This document shows, piece by piece, positions 50,672 to 59,463 of a stretch of DNA of 64,000 bases. Below the pieces are notes generated by a model, which saw nothing but the letters and a program-made list of their open reading frames with translations, made no database searches and was not told the DNA's origin. This stretch comes from Catenovulum sp052056295. GTDB taxonomy: Bacteria; Pseudomonadota; Gammaproteobacteria; Enterobacterales; Alteromonadaceae. How positions within the stretch are numbered: position 1 is the stretch's first letter; each line of letters opens with the position of its first letter. The stretch lies in NCBI RefSeq assembly GCF_052056295.1, contig NZ_CP182493.1, forward strand, positions 1 to 64,000. Direction: 5' to 3'. Made by a program: the position numbers and the translations under genes.

Positions 50672-53314
50672 ATGAACGATTTGGCGAAAGAAATACTTCC
50701 AGTCAATATTGAAGATGAGCTAAAAAACTCATACTTAGACTACGCAATGAGTGTAATCGTTGGGCGTGCTTTGCCCGACGTTCGAGATGGATTAAAACCA
50801 GTTCACCGTCGCGTATTATTTGCGATGAACGAACTTAAAAACGACTTCAACAAACCGTATAAAAAATCTGCGCGTATTGTTGGTGACGTAATTGGTAAAT
50901 ATCACCCGCATGGTGATAGTGCAGTTTACGACACAATCGTTCGTATGGCTCAGCCATTCTCACTGCGTTATATGTTAGTTGATGGTCAAGGTAACTTTGG
51001 TTCGGTAGATGGTGACTCTCCAGCTGCTATGCGTTATACCGAAGTTAGAATGGCTAAAATCGCTCATTCATTACTTGCTGATCTCGAAAAAGAAACAGTT
51101 GATTTTGTACCTAACTATGACGGTACAGAACACATCCCAGAAGTTTTACCAACTCGTTTGCCTAACTTATTAGTGAATGGTTCTTCAGGTATAGCTGTTG
51201 GTATGGCGACCAATATTCCACCGCACAACTTAAATGAAGTGATAGGTGGCTGTTTAGCCATGATTGAAAACCCAGACATTTCAATTGAAGAATTAATTGA
51301 AATTATCCCTGGTCCTGATTTCCCTACAGCAGCAATTATTAGCGGTCGTTCAGGTATTGAACAAGCTTATCGTACCGGTCGCGGTAAAATTTATATTCGT
51401 GCACGCGCTGAAATTGAAGTAGCAGATAATGGTCGTGAAACCATTGTTGTTCACGAAATTCCATATCAAGTGAACAAAGCTCGCCTTATTGAAAAAATGG
51501 CAGAGCTTGTTAAAGAAAAGCGTATCGATTCAATTTCAGCTTTACGTGATGAATCTGACAAAGACGGTATGCGTATTGTTATTGAAGTTAAACGTGGTGA
51601 ATCAGGCGAAGTCTTACTTAACCACTTATATTCATTAACCCAAATGCAGGTTGTTTTTGGTATTAACATGGTTGCGCTTGAAAACAACCAGCCAAAAATC
51701 TTCAACCTAGTTGATATGCTGAAAGCTTTCCTTAACCACAGAAGGGAAGTTGTTACCCGTCGTACTATCTTCGAATTACGCAAAGCGCGCGAACGTGCCC
51801 ACGTATTAGAAGGTTTAGCAATTGCACTTGCTAATATCGACCCAATTATCGAATTAATTAAACGTTCACCATCACCAGCTGAAGCGAAGAAAGGTTTAGT
51901 AGATACACCTTGGGCGTTAGGTGATGTTGCTGAAATGCTAGAGCGTGCAGGTACACATGCAGCGCGTCCAGAATGGTTAGAAGATCATTATGGTATTCGT
52001 GATGGTATGTACCATTTAACTGAGCAACAAGCTCAAGCAATTCTAGACTTACGTTTACATAAATTAACAGGTTTAGAGCACGAAAAAATCTTAGACGAAT
52101 ACAAAGCCTTATTAGATGAAATAGCCGAGTTGTTATATATCTTATCTAGCTCAGTTCGTTTAATGGAAGTGATTCGTGATGAATTATTAGCAGTTAAAGA
52201 AGAGTTTGGTGATGAGCGTCGCACAGAAATTACTGCTGCGGCTCACGACATCAATATGGAAGACTTAATTGCAGAAGAAAATGTGGTTGTGACCTTATCG
52301 CATGAGGGTTATTGTAAATATCAACCATTAACTGAATACGAAGCACAACGTCGTGGTGGTAAAGGTAAAGCTGCAACTCGCATGAAAGATGAAGATTTCA
52401 TCGAGAAATTATTGATTGCCAATACGCATGACACCATTTTATGTTTCTCGGATCGTGGTCGTTTATATTGGTTGAAAGTTTATCAGCTACCTTTAGCTAC
52501 TCGAACAGCGCGTGGTAAACCAATCGTCAACTTATTACCTTTAGAAGAAGGTGAGCGTATCAGTGCTATTTTACCTGTACGTGAATACGAAGAAGACAAA
52601 TATATCATTATGGCAACTGCCAATGGTACGGTTAAGAAAACAGCGTTAACTGAATATTCGCGCCCACGTGCTAACGGTATTATCGCACTTAACTTAAATG
52701 ATGGTGACCATGTAATTGGTGTTGATATCACTCATGGTGACAGCGACATTTTATTATTCTCAGACGCAGGTAAAGTTGTACGCTTTAACGAGCAGCAAGT
52801 TCGTCCTATGGGTCGTACAGCGACTGGTGTTCGTGGTATTAAGTTAGACGATAGCCAAACAGTTGTTTCAATGATAGTGCCACACAGTGATGGGGCAGTA
52901 TTAACAGTGACAGAAAATGGTTATGGTAAACGTACCCCATTAGATGAATATCCGGCTAAAAGCCGCGCAACTTTAGGTGTTGTTTCTATTAAAGTTAGCG
53001 AACGTAATGGTGCGGTTATTGGTGCTGTTCAAGTTAACGACGGTGACGAAATTATGATGATCACCAATAAAGGTACGCTAGTCCGTACTCGTGTTGGTGA
53101 AGTTTCTATTATTGGCCGTAACACTCAAGGTGTTCGCTTAATTAGAACCGCAGAAAGTGAATTAGTAGTTGGTTTACAGCGCATTGATGAAGTTGAAGAA
53201 GATGAAACTTTAATTGACGATGCTGAAATTGTTGAAGGTTCTGAAGAAGCTGAAGCACAAGCGCCAGCAGCAACAGATGCAGACAGCGACCAAGATACAG
53301 ATTCTCAAGAATAG
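50672..53314 (+). CDS. gyrA: DNA gyrase subunit A
   Basis: An 880-residue type II topoisomerase subunit that, with GyrB, introduces negative supercoils. The winged-helix/tower core holds the catalytic tyrosine Y122 in AMRYTEVRM. The quinolone region GKYHPHGDSAVYDTIV has Ser83 and Asp87, the susceptible-type residues. The six-bladed C-terminal beta-pinwheel includes the GyrA-box region QRRGGKGKA (about residue 560), required for wrapping. The C-terminus is an acidic tail. serC follows after 21 bp. Confidence 0.98.
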   Translation: MNDLAKEILPVNIEDELKNSYLDYAMSVIVGRALPDVRDGLKPVHRRVLFAMNELKNDFNKPYKKSARIVGDVIGKYHPHGDSAVYDTIVRMAQPFSLRYMLVDGQGNFGSVDGDSPAAMRYTEVRMAKIAHSLLADLEKETVDFVPNYDGTEHIPEVLPTRLPNLLVNGSSGIAVGMATNIPPHNLNEVIGGCLAMIENPDISIEELIEIIPGPDFPTAAIISGRSGIEQAYRTGRGKIYIRARAEIEVADNGRETIVVHEIPYQVNKARLIEKMAELVKEKRIDSISALRDESDKDGMRIVIEVKRGESGEVLLNHLYSLTQMQVVFGINMVALENNQPKIFNLVDMLKAFLNHRREVVTRRTIFELRKARERAHVLEGLAIALANIDPIIELIKRSPSPAEAKKGLVDTPWALGDVAEMLERAGTHAARPEWLEDHYGIRDGMYHLTEQQAQAILDLRLHKLTGLEHEKILDEYKALLDEIAELLYILSSSVRLMEVIRDELLAVKEEFGDERRTEITAAAHDINMEDLIAEENVVVTLSHEGYCKYQPLTEYEAQRRGGKGKAATRMKDEDFIEKLLIANTHDTILCFSDRGRLYWLKVYQLPLATRTARGKPIVNLLPLEEGERISAILPVREYEEDKYIIMATANGTVKKTALTEYSRPRANGIIALNLNDGDHVIGVDITHGDSDILLFSDAGKVVRFNEQQVRPMGRTATGVRGIKLDDSQTVVSMIVPHSDGAVLTVTENGYGKRTPLDEYPAKSRATLGVVSIKVSERNGAVIGAVQVNDGDEIMMITNKGTLVRTRVGEVSIIGRNTQGVRLIRTAESELVVGLQRIDEVEEDETLIDDAEIVEGSEEAEAQAPAATDADSDQDTDSQE

Positions 53315-53335
53315 ATTGTTAGAGATTTAAGATAA

Positions 53336-54424
53336 ATGACCAAAAAAGTTTTTAACTTTTGTGCAGGCCCGGCTATGTTGCCGCAGCCTGTTATGCAACT
53401 TGCACAACAACAACTGGTTAATTGGAACGACATGGGCGTTTCAGTCATGGAAATAAGCCATCGCAGCAAAGATTATATTGCTGTAGCTGAGCAAGCAGAA
53501 AAAGATCTGCGTGATTTAATGGGTATTTCTGAAGATTACTCAGTGTTGTTTATGCACGGTGGTGGCCGTGGTCAGTTTGCAGCTGTGCCTATGAACCTTT
53601 TAGGTGCGGGTGAAGAAGCTGATTATGTATTAACAGGTTCTTGGTCTAAATCGGCTTTTACTGAAGGCCAAAAATACGGTCAAATTAACCTAGCTGCTGA
53701 TACTTATGTAAATGATGCTGGCGAGCGCTCAGTGTTACCGTTTGAGCAATGGCAATTAAGCGACAAAGCGCAATATGTCCATTATTGTCCAAATGAAACA
53801 GTAGATGGCGTTGAATTCAACTACATACCAGAAGTTGATAAACCTTTAGTTGCCGATATGTCTTCGTGCATTTTATCGCAAGAAATTGATGTATCGAAAT
53901 TTGGCATAATCTACGCAGGTGCGCAGAAAAACATTGGCCCTTCTGGTTTAGCTATCGCGATTGTTCGTAAAGACTTAATTGGCAAGGCAAATGGCTTTAC
54001 ACCATCTATTTACGATTATGCAGTTCAAGCACAAAACGATTCAATGTTTAATACACCACCAACTTATGCCTGGTATTTAGCAGGTTTGGTATTTAAGTGG
54101 TTAAAAGAACAAGGCGGCGTTGCAGCCGTACAAAAAATAAACGAACAAAAAGCTGCTCATTTATATAATTTTATTGATAGCAGTGAATTTTATTCTAACC
54201 AAGTCGCAAAGCAGTACCGTTCAAAAATGAACGTACCCTTTATGTTAAAAGACGAAGCATTAAATGCTAAGTTTTTGGCACAATCTGAGCAAGCTGGTTT
54301 ATTAGCTCTTAAAGGCCATAGATCAGTCGGCGGCATGCGTGCAAGTATTTATAATGCTATGCCTCTAGAAGGTGTCGAAACACTTGTAAACTTTATGCAG
54401 GATTTTGCCCAAAAGAACGGCTAA
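53336..54424 (+). CDS. serC: Phosphoserine aminotransferase
   Basis: A 362-residue fold-type I PLP enzyme making phosphoserine (and 4-phosphohydroxythreonine for PLP synthesis). It has VFNFCAGPAMLPQPVM at the start, VEISHRSK-type MEISHRSKDY, and the PLP lysine in IYAGAQKNIGPSGLAI near residue 198. The phosphate-binding HRSVGGMRASIYNAMP lies near the end. It follows gyrA directly, and cmk follows after 21 bp; aroA, often between serC and cmk, is missing. Confidence 0.97.
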   Translation: MTKKVFNFCAGPAMLPQPVMQLAQQQLVNWNDMGVSVMEISHRSKDYIAVAEQAEKDLRDLMGISEDYSVLFMHGGGRGQFAAVPMNLLGAGEEADYVLTGSWSKSAFTEGQKYGQINLAADTYVNDAGERSVLPFEQWQLSDKAQYVHYCPNETVDGVEFNYIPEVDKPLVADMSSCILSQEIDVSKFGIIYAGAQKNIGPSGLAIAIVRKDLIGKANGFTPSIYDYAVQAQNDSMFNTPPTYAWYLAGLVFKWLKEQGGVAAVQKINEQKAAHLYNFIDSSEFYSNQVAKQYRSKMNVPFMLKDEALNAKFLAQSEQAGLLALKGHRSVGGMRASIYNAMPLEGVETLVNFMQDFAQKNG

Positions 54425-54445
54425 TACAAAAAGAAGAGGATAGGG

Positions 54446-55132
54446 ATGACGGATCAAGTACCGGTCATTACCATAGATGGCCCAAGTGGTGCGGGTAAAG
54501 GCACCATTAGCAAATATATCGCAGATAAATTAGGCTGGCACTTTTTAGATAGCGGCGCAATTTATCGAGTTTTGGCGTTGGCGACTATTCACCATGATAT
54601 AGATCCAACAGATGAAGACTCAGTTGCGCCACTTGCGTCCGTATTGGATGTACATTTTAAATCGTCTGCTGATGGCAATGAAACACGTGTCATTTTAGAA
54701 GGCGAGGATGTGACAGGCTCTATTCGCAACGAAAAAGTAGGCGCGGTTGCTTCAAAAGTTGCCTCGTTGCCACGTGTTCGTGAAGCTTTATTACGCCGCC
54801 AACGTGCTTTTAAAGAAGCTCCAGGGTTAGTTGCTGATGGTCGCGATATGGGCACAGTTGTCTTTCCAAGTGCAGAAGTTAAGATATTTTTGACTGCAAG
54901 TGCACAAGAAAGGGCAAAAAGACGTTATCTACAGTTGAAAGATAGCGATCCTACAGTTAAAATTGAACATCTTTTAGCCGACATACAGGCAAGAGACGAA
55001 CGCGACTCAAATCGTAGCGTTTCACCTTTGGTTGCAGCTAAAGATGCATTAGAAATTGATTCAACTTCAATGTCTATCGACGAGGTTGTTGACACTGTTT
55101 TTCGCTATATGCAAGAAAAGCTCGGTCAATAA
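54446..55132 (+). CDS. cmk: Cytidylate kinase
   Basis: A 228-residue nucleoside-monophosphate kinase phosphorylating CMP/dCMP. P-loop DGPSGAGKGTISKYIA is near residue 11, the substrate site in LDSGAIYR, and RDMGTVVFPSA and the lid RAKRRYLQL with QARDERDSNR follow. Length suits the bacterial Cmk group. It is directly upstream of rpsA, as in most gammaproteobacteria. Confidence 0.97.
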   Translation: MTDQVPVITIDGPSGAGKGTISKYIADKLGWHFLDSGAIYRVLALATIHHDIDPTDEDSVAPLASVLDVHFKSSADGNETRVILEGEDVTGSIRNEKVGAVASKVASLPRVREALLRRQRAFKEAPGLVADGRDMGTVVFPSAEVKIFLTASAQERAKRRYLQLKDSDPTVKIEHLLADIQARDERDSNRSVSPLVAAKDALEIDSTSMSIDEVVDTVFRYMQEKLGQ

Positions 55133-55153
55133 ACTTTTGTAGTTGAGTCAGGA

Positions 55154-55210
55154 AATTGGCTAAGGATTGCCAATTAATATTAACAACCCTGAGTTATTTG
55201 GATTTAACTC
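55154..55210 (+). promoter_or_regulatory. rpsA leader: paired GGA-loop hairpins, candidate S1 autoregulatory site
   Basis: Two stems: AATTGGC/GCCAATT (55154-55175) with loop TAAGGATT, and GAGTTA/TAACTC (55191-55210) with loop TTTGGATT. Each loop is 8 nt and centred on GGA. There is no good Shine-Dalgarno before the rpsA ATG. This matches what is known of the E. coli rpsA leader, where S1 recognises GGA-loop hairpins. Confidence 0.6.
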
Positions 55211-55237
55211 GGATTACCATTCAAGAAAACTTTATAT

Positions 55238-56914
55238 ATGACTGAAAGTTTTGAACAGCTTTTTCTAGAAAGCTTAAACGAAATCGAAACCCGTCCTGGT
55301 GCCATCGTTAAAGGTACTATCGTAGCAATCCAAAAAGACGTTATCTTAGTTGATGCTGGCTTAAAATCAGAAGCAGCTATCCCTGTTGAGCAATTTTACA
55401 ATGCTCAAGGTGAAGTAGAAGTTAGCGTTGGTGACGAAATTGATGTTGCATTAGATGCAGTTGAAGACGGTTTCGGTGAAACTATTCTTTCTCGTGAAAA
55501 AGCTAAGCGTCACGAAGCTTGGATCCGTTTGGAAAAAGCTTGTGAAGACAGCGAAACTGTTGTTGGTTTAATCAGTGGTAAAGTTAAAGGTGGCTTCACA
55601 GTTGAAGTTGAAGGCATCCGCGCTTTCTTACCAGGTTCTTTAGTAGATGTACGTCCAGTACGTGATACTACTTATTTAGAGAATGCTGAATTAGAATTCA
55701 AAGTTATCAAGTTAGATCAAAAACGCAACAACGTAGTTGTTTCTCGCCGTGCAGTTATCGAACAAGAAACTAGCGCAGAGCGTAGCGAATTGTTGGCTAA
55801 CTTAGAAGAAGGCCAAGAAGTAACTGGTATCGTTAAGAACTTAACTGACTACGGTGCATTCGTAGATTTAGGCGGTTTAGACGGTCTATTACACATCACT
55901 GATATGGCTTGGAAACGTGTTAAACACCCAAGCGAAATCGTTAACGTTGGTGATGAAATCACAGTTAAAGTATTGAAATTCGACAAAGATAAGTCTCGCG
56001 TATCATTAGGCTTGAAGCAATTAGGTAGCGATCCTTGGTCTGAATTAGCAGCACGTTTCCCTGAAGGTTCTAAACTAGAAGGCCGTGTAACTAACTTAAC
56101 TGACTACGGTTGTTTCGTTGAAATCCAAGAAGGCGTTGAAGGTCTTGTTCACGTTTCTGAAATGGATTGGACTAACAAAAACATCCACCCATCTAAAGTT
56201 GTTAACTTGGGTGACAATGTTCAAGTTATGGTACTTGAAATCGATGAAGAACGTCGTCGTATTTCATTAGGTCTTAAGCAATGTAAAGCTAACCCTTGGG
56301 AAGAGTTCGCTAAGAACTTCGCTAAAGGCGACCAAGTGTCTGGTAAGATCAAGTCAATCACTGACTTTGGTATCTTCATTGGTTTAGACGGTGGCATCGA
56401 TGGTCTTGTTCACTTATCTGACATTTCTTGGAATGTTGCAGGTGAAGAAGCAGTTCGTAGCTACAAGAAAGGTGAAGAGTTAACTGCTGTAGTATTACAA
56501 GTGGATGCAGAGCGTGAGCGTATCTCTCTTGGTATTAAGCAAATTGACGAAGACCCATTCACTAACTACCTAAATGCTAATAAGAAAGGTGCTGTTGTAA
56601 CTGGTACTGTTACTGCAGTTGACGCCAAAGGCGCAACTATCGAATTAGCTGACAGTGTTGAAGGTTATGTACGTGTAAGCGATATTTCTCGTGAGCGCGT
56701 AGAAGACGCTTCTGCTGAATTGAACGTTGGTGATGCTGTTGAAGCTAAATTCATGGGCGTAGATCGCAAAAACCGTGTTGTTAGCTTATCAATAAAAGCT
56801 AAAGACGAAGCTGAAGAAAAAGCTGCCGTTGAATCTGTAAATAAACAACAAGATTCAGGTAATTTCAGCAACGCTATGGCTGAAGCATTTAAAAACGCTC
56901 AAAAAGGCGAATAA
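55238..56914 (+). CDS. rpsA: 30S ribosomal protein S1
   Basis: A 558-residue protein with six S1 (OB-fold) repeats, the first two binding the ribosome and the rest mRNA. Repeat cores such as TDYGAFVDLGGLDGLLHITDM, TDYGCFVEIQEGVEGLVHVSEMD and TDFGIFIGLDGGIDGLVHLSDIS are visible in order. Codon use is strongly biased, as expected for a highly expressed gene. Its leader has likely self-regulatory hairpins, and a strong terminator follows. Confidence 0.98.
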   Translation: MTESFEQLFLESLNEIETRPGAIVKGTIVAIQKDVILVDAGLKSEAAIPVEQFYNAQGEVEVSVGDEIDVALDAVEDGFGETILSREKAKRHEAWIRLEKACEDSETVVGLISGKVKGGFTVEVEGIRAFLPGSLVDVRPVRDTTYLENAELEFKVIKLDQKRNNVVVSRRAVIEQETSAERSELLANLEEGQEVTGIVKNLTDYGAFVDLGGLDGLLHITDMAWKRVKHPSEIVNVGDEITVKVLKFDKDKSRVSLGLKQLGSDPWSELAARFPEGSKLEGRVTNLTDYGCFVEIQEGVEGLVHVSEMDWTNKNIHPSKVVNLGDNVQVMVLEIDEERRRISLGLKQCKANPWEEFAKNFAKGDQVSGKIKSITDFGIFIGLDGGIDGLVHLSDISWNVAGEEAVRSYKKGEELTAVVLQVDAERERISLGIKQIDEDPFTNYLNANKKGAVVTGTVTAVDAKGATIELADSVEGYVRVSDISRERVEDASAELNVGDAVEAKFMGVDRKNRVVSLSIKAKDEAEEKAAVESVNKQQDSGNFSNAMAEAFKNAQKGE

Positions 56915-56923
56915 AATCAAATA

Positions 56924-56951
56924 AGAGAGTAGAATTTCTACTCTCTTTTTC
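56924..56951 (+). terminator. Intrinsic terminator of rpsA
   Basis: AGAGAGTAGA/TCTACTCTCT, 10 bp, loop ATT, followed by T5. Confidence 0.92.
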
Positions 56952-56959
56952 CCTTCCTT

Positions 56960-56968
56960 TGTTATACT
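56960..56968 (+). promoter_or_regulatory. Predicted extended -10 of ihfB
   Basis: TGTTATACT, an extended -10 (TG-n-TATACT), 37 bp before the ihfB ATG and after the rpsA terminator. No clear -35. Confidence 0.42.
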
Positions 56969-57005
56969 TTGGTAGTGACCCCTTAAATTAGACCGGAGTA
57001 TCAAA

Positions 57006-57296
57006 ATGACCAAGTCTGAACTAATAGAATTAATGGCATCAAAACAACCTTCTTTACAATTAAAAGATGTGGAGTCTGGTGTTAAAGAATTGCTTGAATA
57101 TATGGCTCAATCTCTTGCAGACGGCGACCGAATCGAAATCCGTGGTTTTGGTAGTTTCTCTTTACACTTCCGTGCACCAAGAACAGGTCGTAATCCTAAA
57201 ACCGGTGAATCGGTAGAGTTAGAAGGCAAACACGTCCCTTACTTTAAACCAGGTAAAGAATTACGTGAACGCGTTAATGCGAGTTTAGACGCTTAA
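57006..57296 (+). CDS. ihfB: Integration host factor subunit beta
   Basis: A 96-residue nucleoid protein that bends DNA as a heterodimer with IhfA. The sequence TKSELIELMASKQP at the start, the DNA-binding arm RAPRTGRNPKTGESV, with its conserved proline, and the final FKPGKELRERVN are diagnostic. It follows rpsA, the usual place, with its own predicted promoter. Confidence 0.97.
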   Translation: MTKSELIELMASKQPSLQLKDVESGVKELLEYMAQSLADGDRIEIRGFGSFSLHFRAPRTGRNPKTGESVELEGKHVPYFKPGKELRERVNASLDA

Positions 57297-57313
57297 TTTC
57301 AAAAGGACTGATT

Positions 57314-57601
57314 TTGAAAACAGCGCTTTATTTATTAGTAGCTATTGTTCTAGCTGGTATTTTATTATTGTTGTCCAGTTATAATACCAGCCAGATCGAG
57401 CTCAACTACTTATTAGCTGTAAAATCTATGCCGCTAGCTGTAGCTCTAGCGCTATTCCTGTTTATTGGTGTAATGTTATCGTCCATTGTTTGGGCTATTT
57501 ATGCTTTTAAACTGAGATATCAATTACAAAAACGCAATTGGAAAATAAATAAGCTTAATCGAGAAATCGAAATGCTCAGATTGCAAATTAAAGATCAATA
57601 A
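57314..57601 (+). CDS. lapA: Lipopolysaccharide assembly protein LapA
   Basis: A 95-residue inner-membrane protein with two transmembrane helices (about 3-20 and 38-62) and a C-terminal coiled coil (RYQLQKRNWKINKLNREIEMLRLQI). The domain is LapA/DUF1049, and its partner LapB is the next gene. The start appears to be TTG at 57314, with AAGGA six bases upstream; no ATG fits. The lapB ATG is adjacent to its stop, so the pair is co-translated. Confidence 0.9.
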   Translation: MKTALYLLVAIVLAGILLLLSSYNTSQIELNYLLAVKSMPLAVALALFLFIGVMLSSIVWAIYAFKLRYQLQKRNWKINKLNREIEMLRLQIKDQ

Positions 57602-58750
57602 ATGCCTGAAATTTTATTTTTGCTCCTACCTGTAGTCGCTTGGTACGGCTATATCATGGGACGTAATAGCTTTCGCAAAGAGCAATTAAAACAGCATGAA
57701 AAAATTAACCAAGACTTCTTATCTGGTTTGAATCTTTTCTTAAATAATCAGCGCGACAAAGCCATTAATGTTTTAATTGAAAACCTTGAAGTTAATAACG
57801 AAACCTTTACCACTCATATCGCCCTAGGCAAACTCTTTAGAGCGAAAGGCGAAAACGACCGCGCGATAAAAATCCATCAATTTTTAGCTAAACAAGACGT
57901 TTTAAGCCCAGAACAACGTCGCACCTCCATTATGCAATTGGCGCGCGACTATATAGATTGCGCTTTATACGACAGAGCAGAAGCTTTGTTGTTACCTTTA
58001 TTAGACGATAAACAATGTGCTCGAGAAGCGCGAGTTATGTTGTCGCGTGTTTACCAAGTGTTTAAAGACTGGCAAAAAGCCTATGACATGATTGAACCTG
58101 TTGAAGTTTTGGAGGGTGAAAACTTTTCCAATACTAAAGCATACTTATTGTGTGAACTTGCTTCATTGCAACAAGGCGAAATCAAAGCGCAGATGCTTAT
58201 TAAAGCCATTGCTTTGCAAACTAATTGTGCACGGGCGTATTTAGAGTTGGTTGAACACTACGCTGCTAATAAAGCCTATAATCAGGCGCATGACTGTGCG
58301 TTAGAGCTGGCTAAACAGTGTCCTGAATTTGCCGTGTTGTTAATGGATAAAATTGATACTTTTATTCAAGATGAACAGAGTAAATTAGCGTTTTTAGAAC
58401 AAATTGGTCAAATCACCAGTAGTACGGCCGTGGTTGCGCAAATAGCTGATATTTACCAAAATCAAAGTAAAAACTCTGAAGCACGCAAAAAAGTACTACA
58501 ACTTTTAGAAAAACATGCAACCATCAACGGATTTGCTCATCTATTACATTTAAACGCTAAAAAAATTGACTCACCTGAAGCACAACAAATGATGCTGAAT
58601 TTAGAAGGTATGGTGAGAAACAAATTAAAACAGTTACCTAAGTTTGAATGTGATCAATGTGGTTATCAAGGTAGCTTATTATTTTGGCAATGCCCGCGCT
58701 GCAAGCATTGGGGCAGTGTTAAACCTATTATTGGACTAACTGGAGATTAA
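57602..58750 (+). CDS. lapB: Lipopolysaccharide assembly protein LapB (YciM)
   Basis: A 382-residue protein anchored by an N-terminal hydrophobic segment (ILFLLLPVVAWYGYIMG). The body has several TPR repeats (ALGKLFRAKGENDRAIKIHQ, AREARVMLSRVYQVFKDWQKAY), and a rubredoxin-like C-terminal metal domain has two CxxC pairs (CDQCGY near 350, CPRCKHWG near 365). LapB targets LpxC for FtsH degradation and so balances LPS against phospholipid synthesis. It sits in the common lapA-lapB-pyrF order. Confidence 0.95.
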   Translation: MPEILFLLLPVVAWYGYIMGRNSFRKEQLKQHEKINQDFLSGLNLFLNNQRDKAINVLIENLEVNNETFTTHIALGKLFRAKGENDRAIKIHQFLAKQDVLSPEQRRTSIMQLARDYIDCALYDRAEALLLPLLDDKQCAREARVMLSRVYQVFKDWQKAYDMIEPVEVLEGENFSNTKAYLLCELASLQQGEIKAQMLIKAIALQTNCARAYLELVEHYAANKAYNQAHDCALELAKQCPEFAVLLMDKIDTFIQDEQSKLAFLEQIGQITSSTAVVAQIADIYQNQSKNSEARKKVLQLLEKHATINGFAHLLHLNAKKIDSPEAQQMMLNLEGMVRNKLKQLPKFECDQCGYQGSLLFWQCPRCKHWGSVKPIIGLTGD

Positions 58751-58755
58751 ACTTA

Positions 58756-59460
58756 ATGAATATGACAGATTCACCCGTAGTTGTCGCTTTAGATTTTGAT
58801 GATGCACATAAGGCTTTATCATTTGTCGAGCAAATTTCTCCAGAAGATTGTCGTTTGAAAGTAGGCAAAGAAATGTTTACCTACTTTGGCCCTGAATTCG
58901 TTAAAACACTAGTTAACAAAGGTTTTGACATTTTTCTAGACTTAAAATTTCACGATATTCCAGCGACTACAGCCAAAGCTTGTTTAGCTGCCGCACAGCT
59001 AGGAGTTTGGATGGTTAATGTACATTGTAGTGGTGGTACTACTATGATGCGGACTGCGCGTGAAATGCTTAATGACAACTGTGCTGTGCCACCATTATTG
59101 ATTGGTGTGACTGTGTTAACTAGTATGGATGATAATGATATTCAGCAAATTGGCATTCAGCGCAATGCAGGTGAGCAAGTTATCGCATTAGCTGGGCTTG
59201 CTCAACAAGCTGGTTTAGATGGGGCTGTTTGCTCAGCGCAAGAAGCCTCAGTGTTAAAATCAACCTATGGTAGCGACTTTAAACTAGTCACCCCGGGTAT
59301 TCGTCCGGCAGGTAGTGCAGTTGGCGACCAAAAGCGCATTATGACGCCAGTACAAGCTATTCAATCAGGCTCAGATTATTTAGTTATTGGCCGCCCGGTT
59401 ACTCAAGCGGCAAATCCAAAACAAGTATTAACTGAAATCAATCAGTCCTTGTTAGGTTAA
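58756..59460 (+). CDS. pyrF: Orotidine 5'-phosphate decarboxylase
   Basis: A 234-residue TIM-barrel enzyme making UMP. The catalytic Lys and Asp are in LDLKFHDIPATTAKA (K64, D67), and the phosphate-binding VIGRPVTQAANP is near the end. VVVALDFDDAHKAL starts the fold. It is 5 bp after lapB, within the same transcript. The ATG at 58756 is followed by a second ATG two codons later. Confidence 0.97.
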   Translation: MNMTDSPVVVALDFDDAHKALSFVEQISPEDCRLKVGKEMFTYFGPEFVKTLVNKGFDIFLDLKFHDIPATTAKACLAAAQLGVWMVNVHCSGGTTMMRTAREMLNDNCAVPPLLIGVTVLTSMDDNDIQQIGIQRNAGEQVIALAGLAQQAGLDGAVCSAQEASVLKSTYGSDFKLVTPGIRPAGSAVGDQKRIMTPVQAIQSGSDYLVIGRPVTQAANPKQVLTEINQSLLG

Positions 59461-59463
59461 AAA

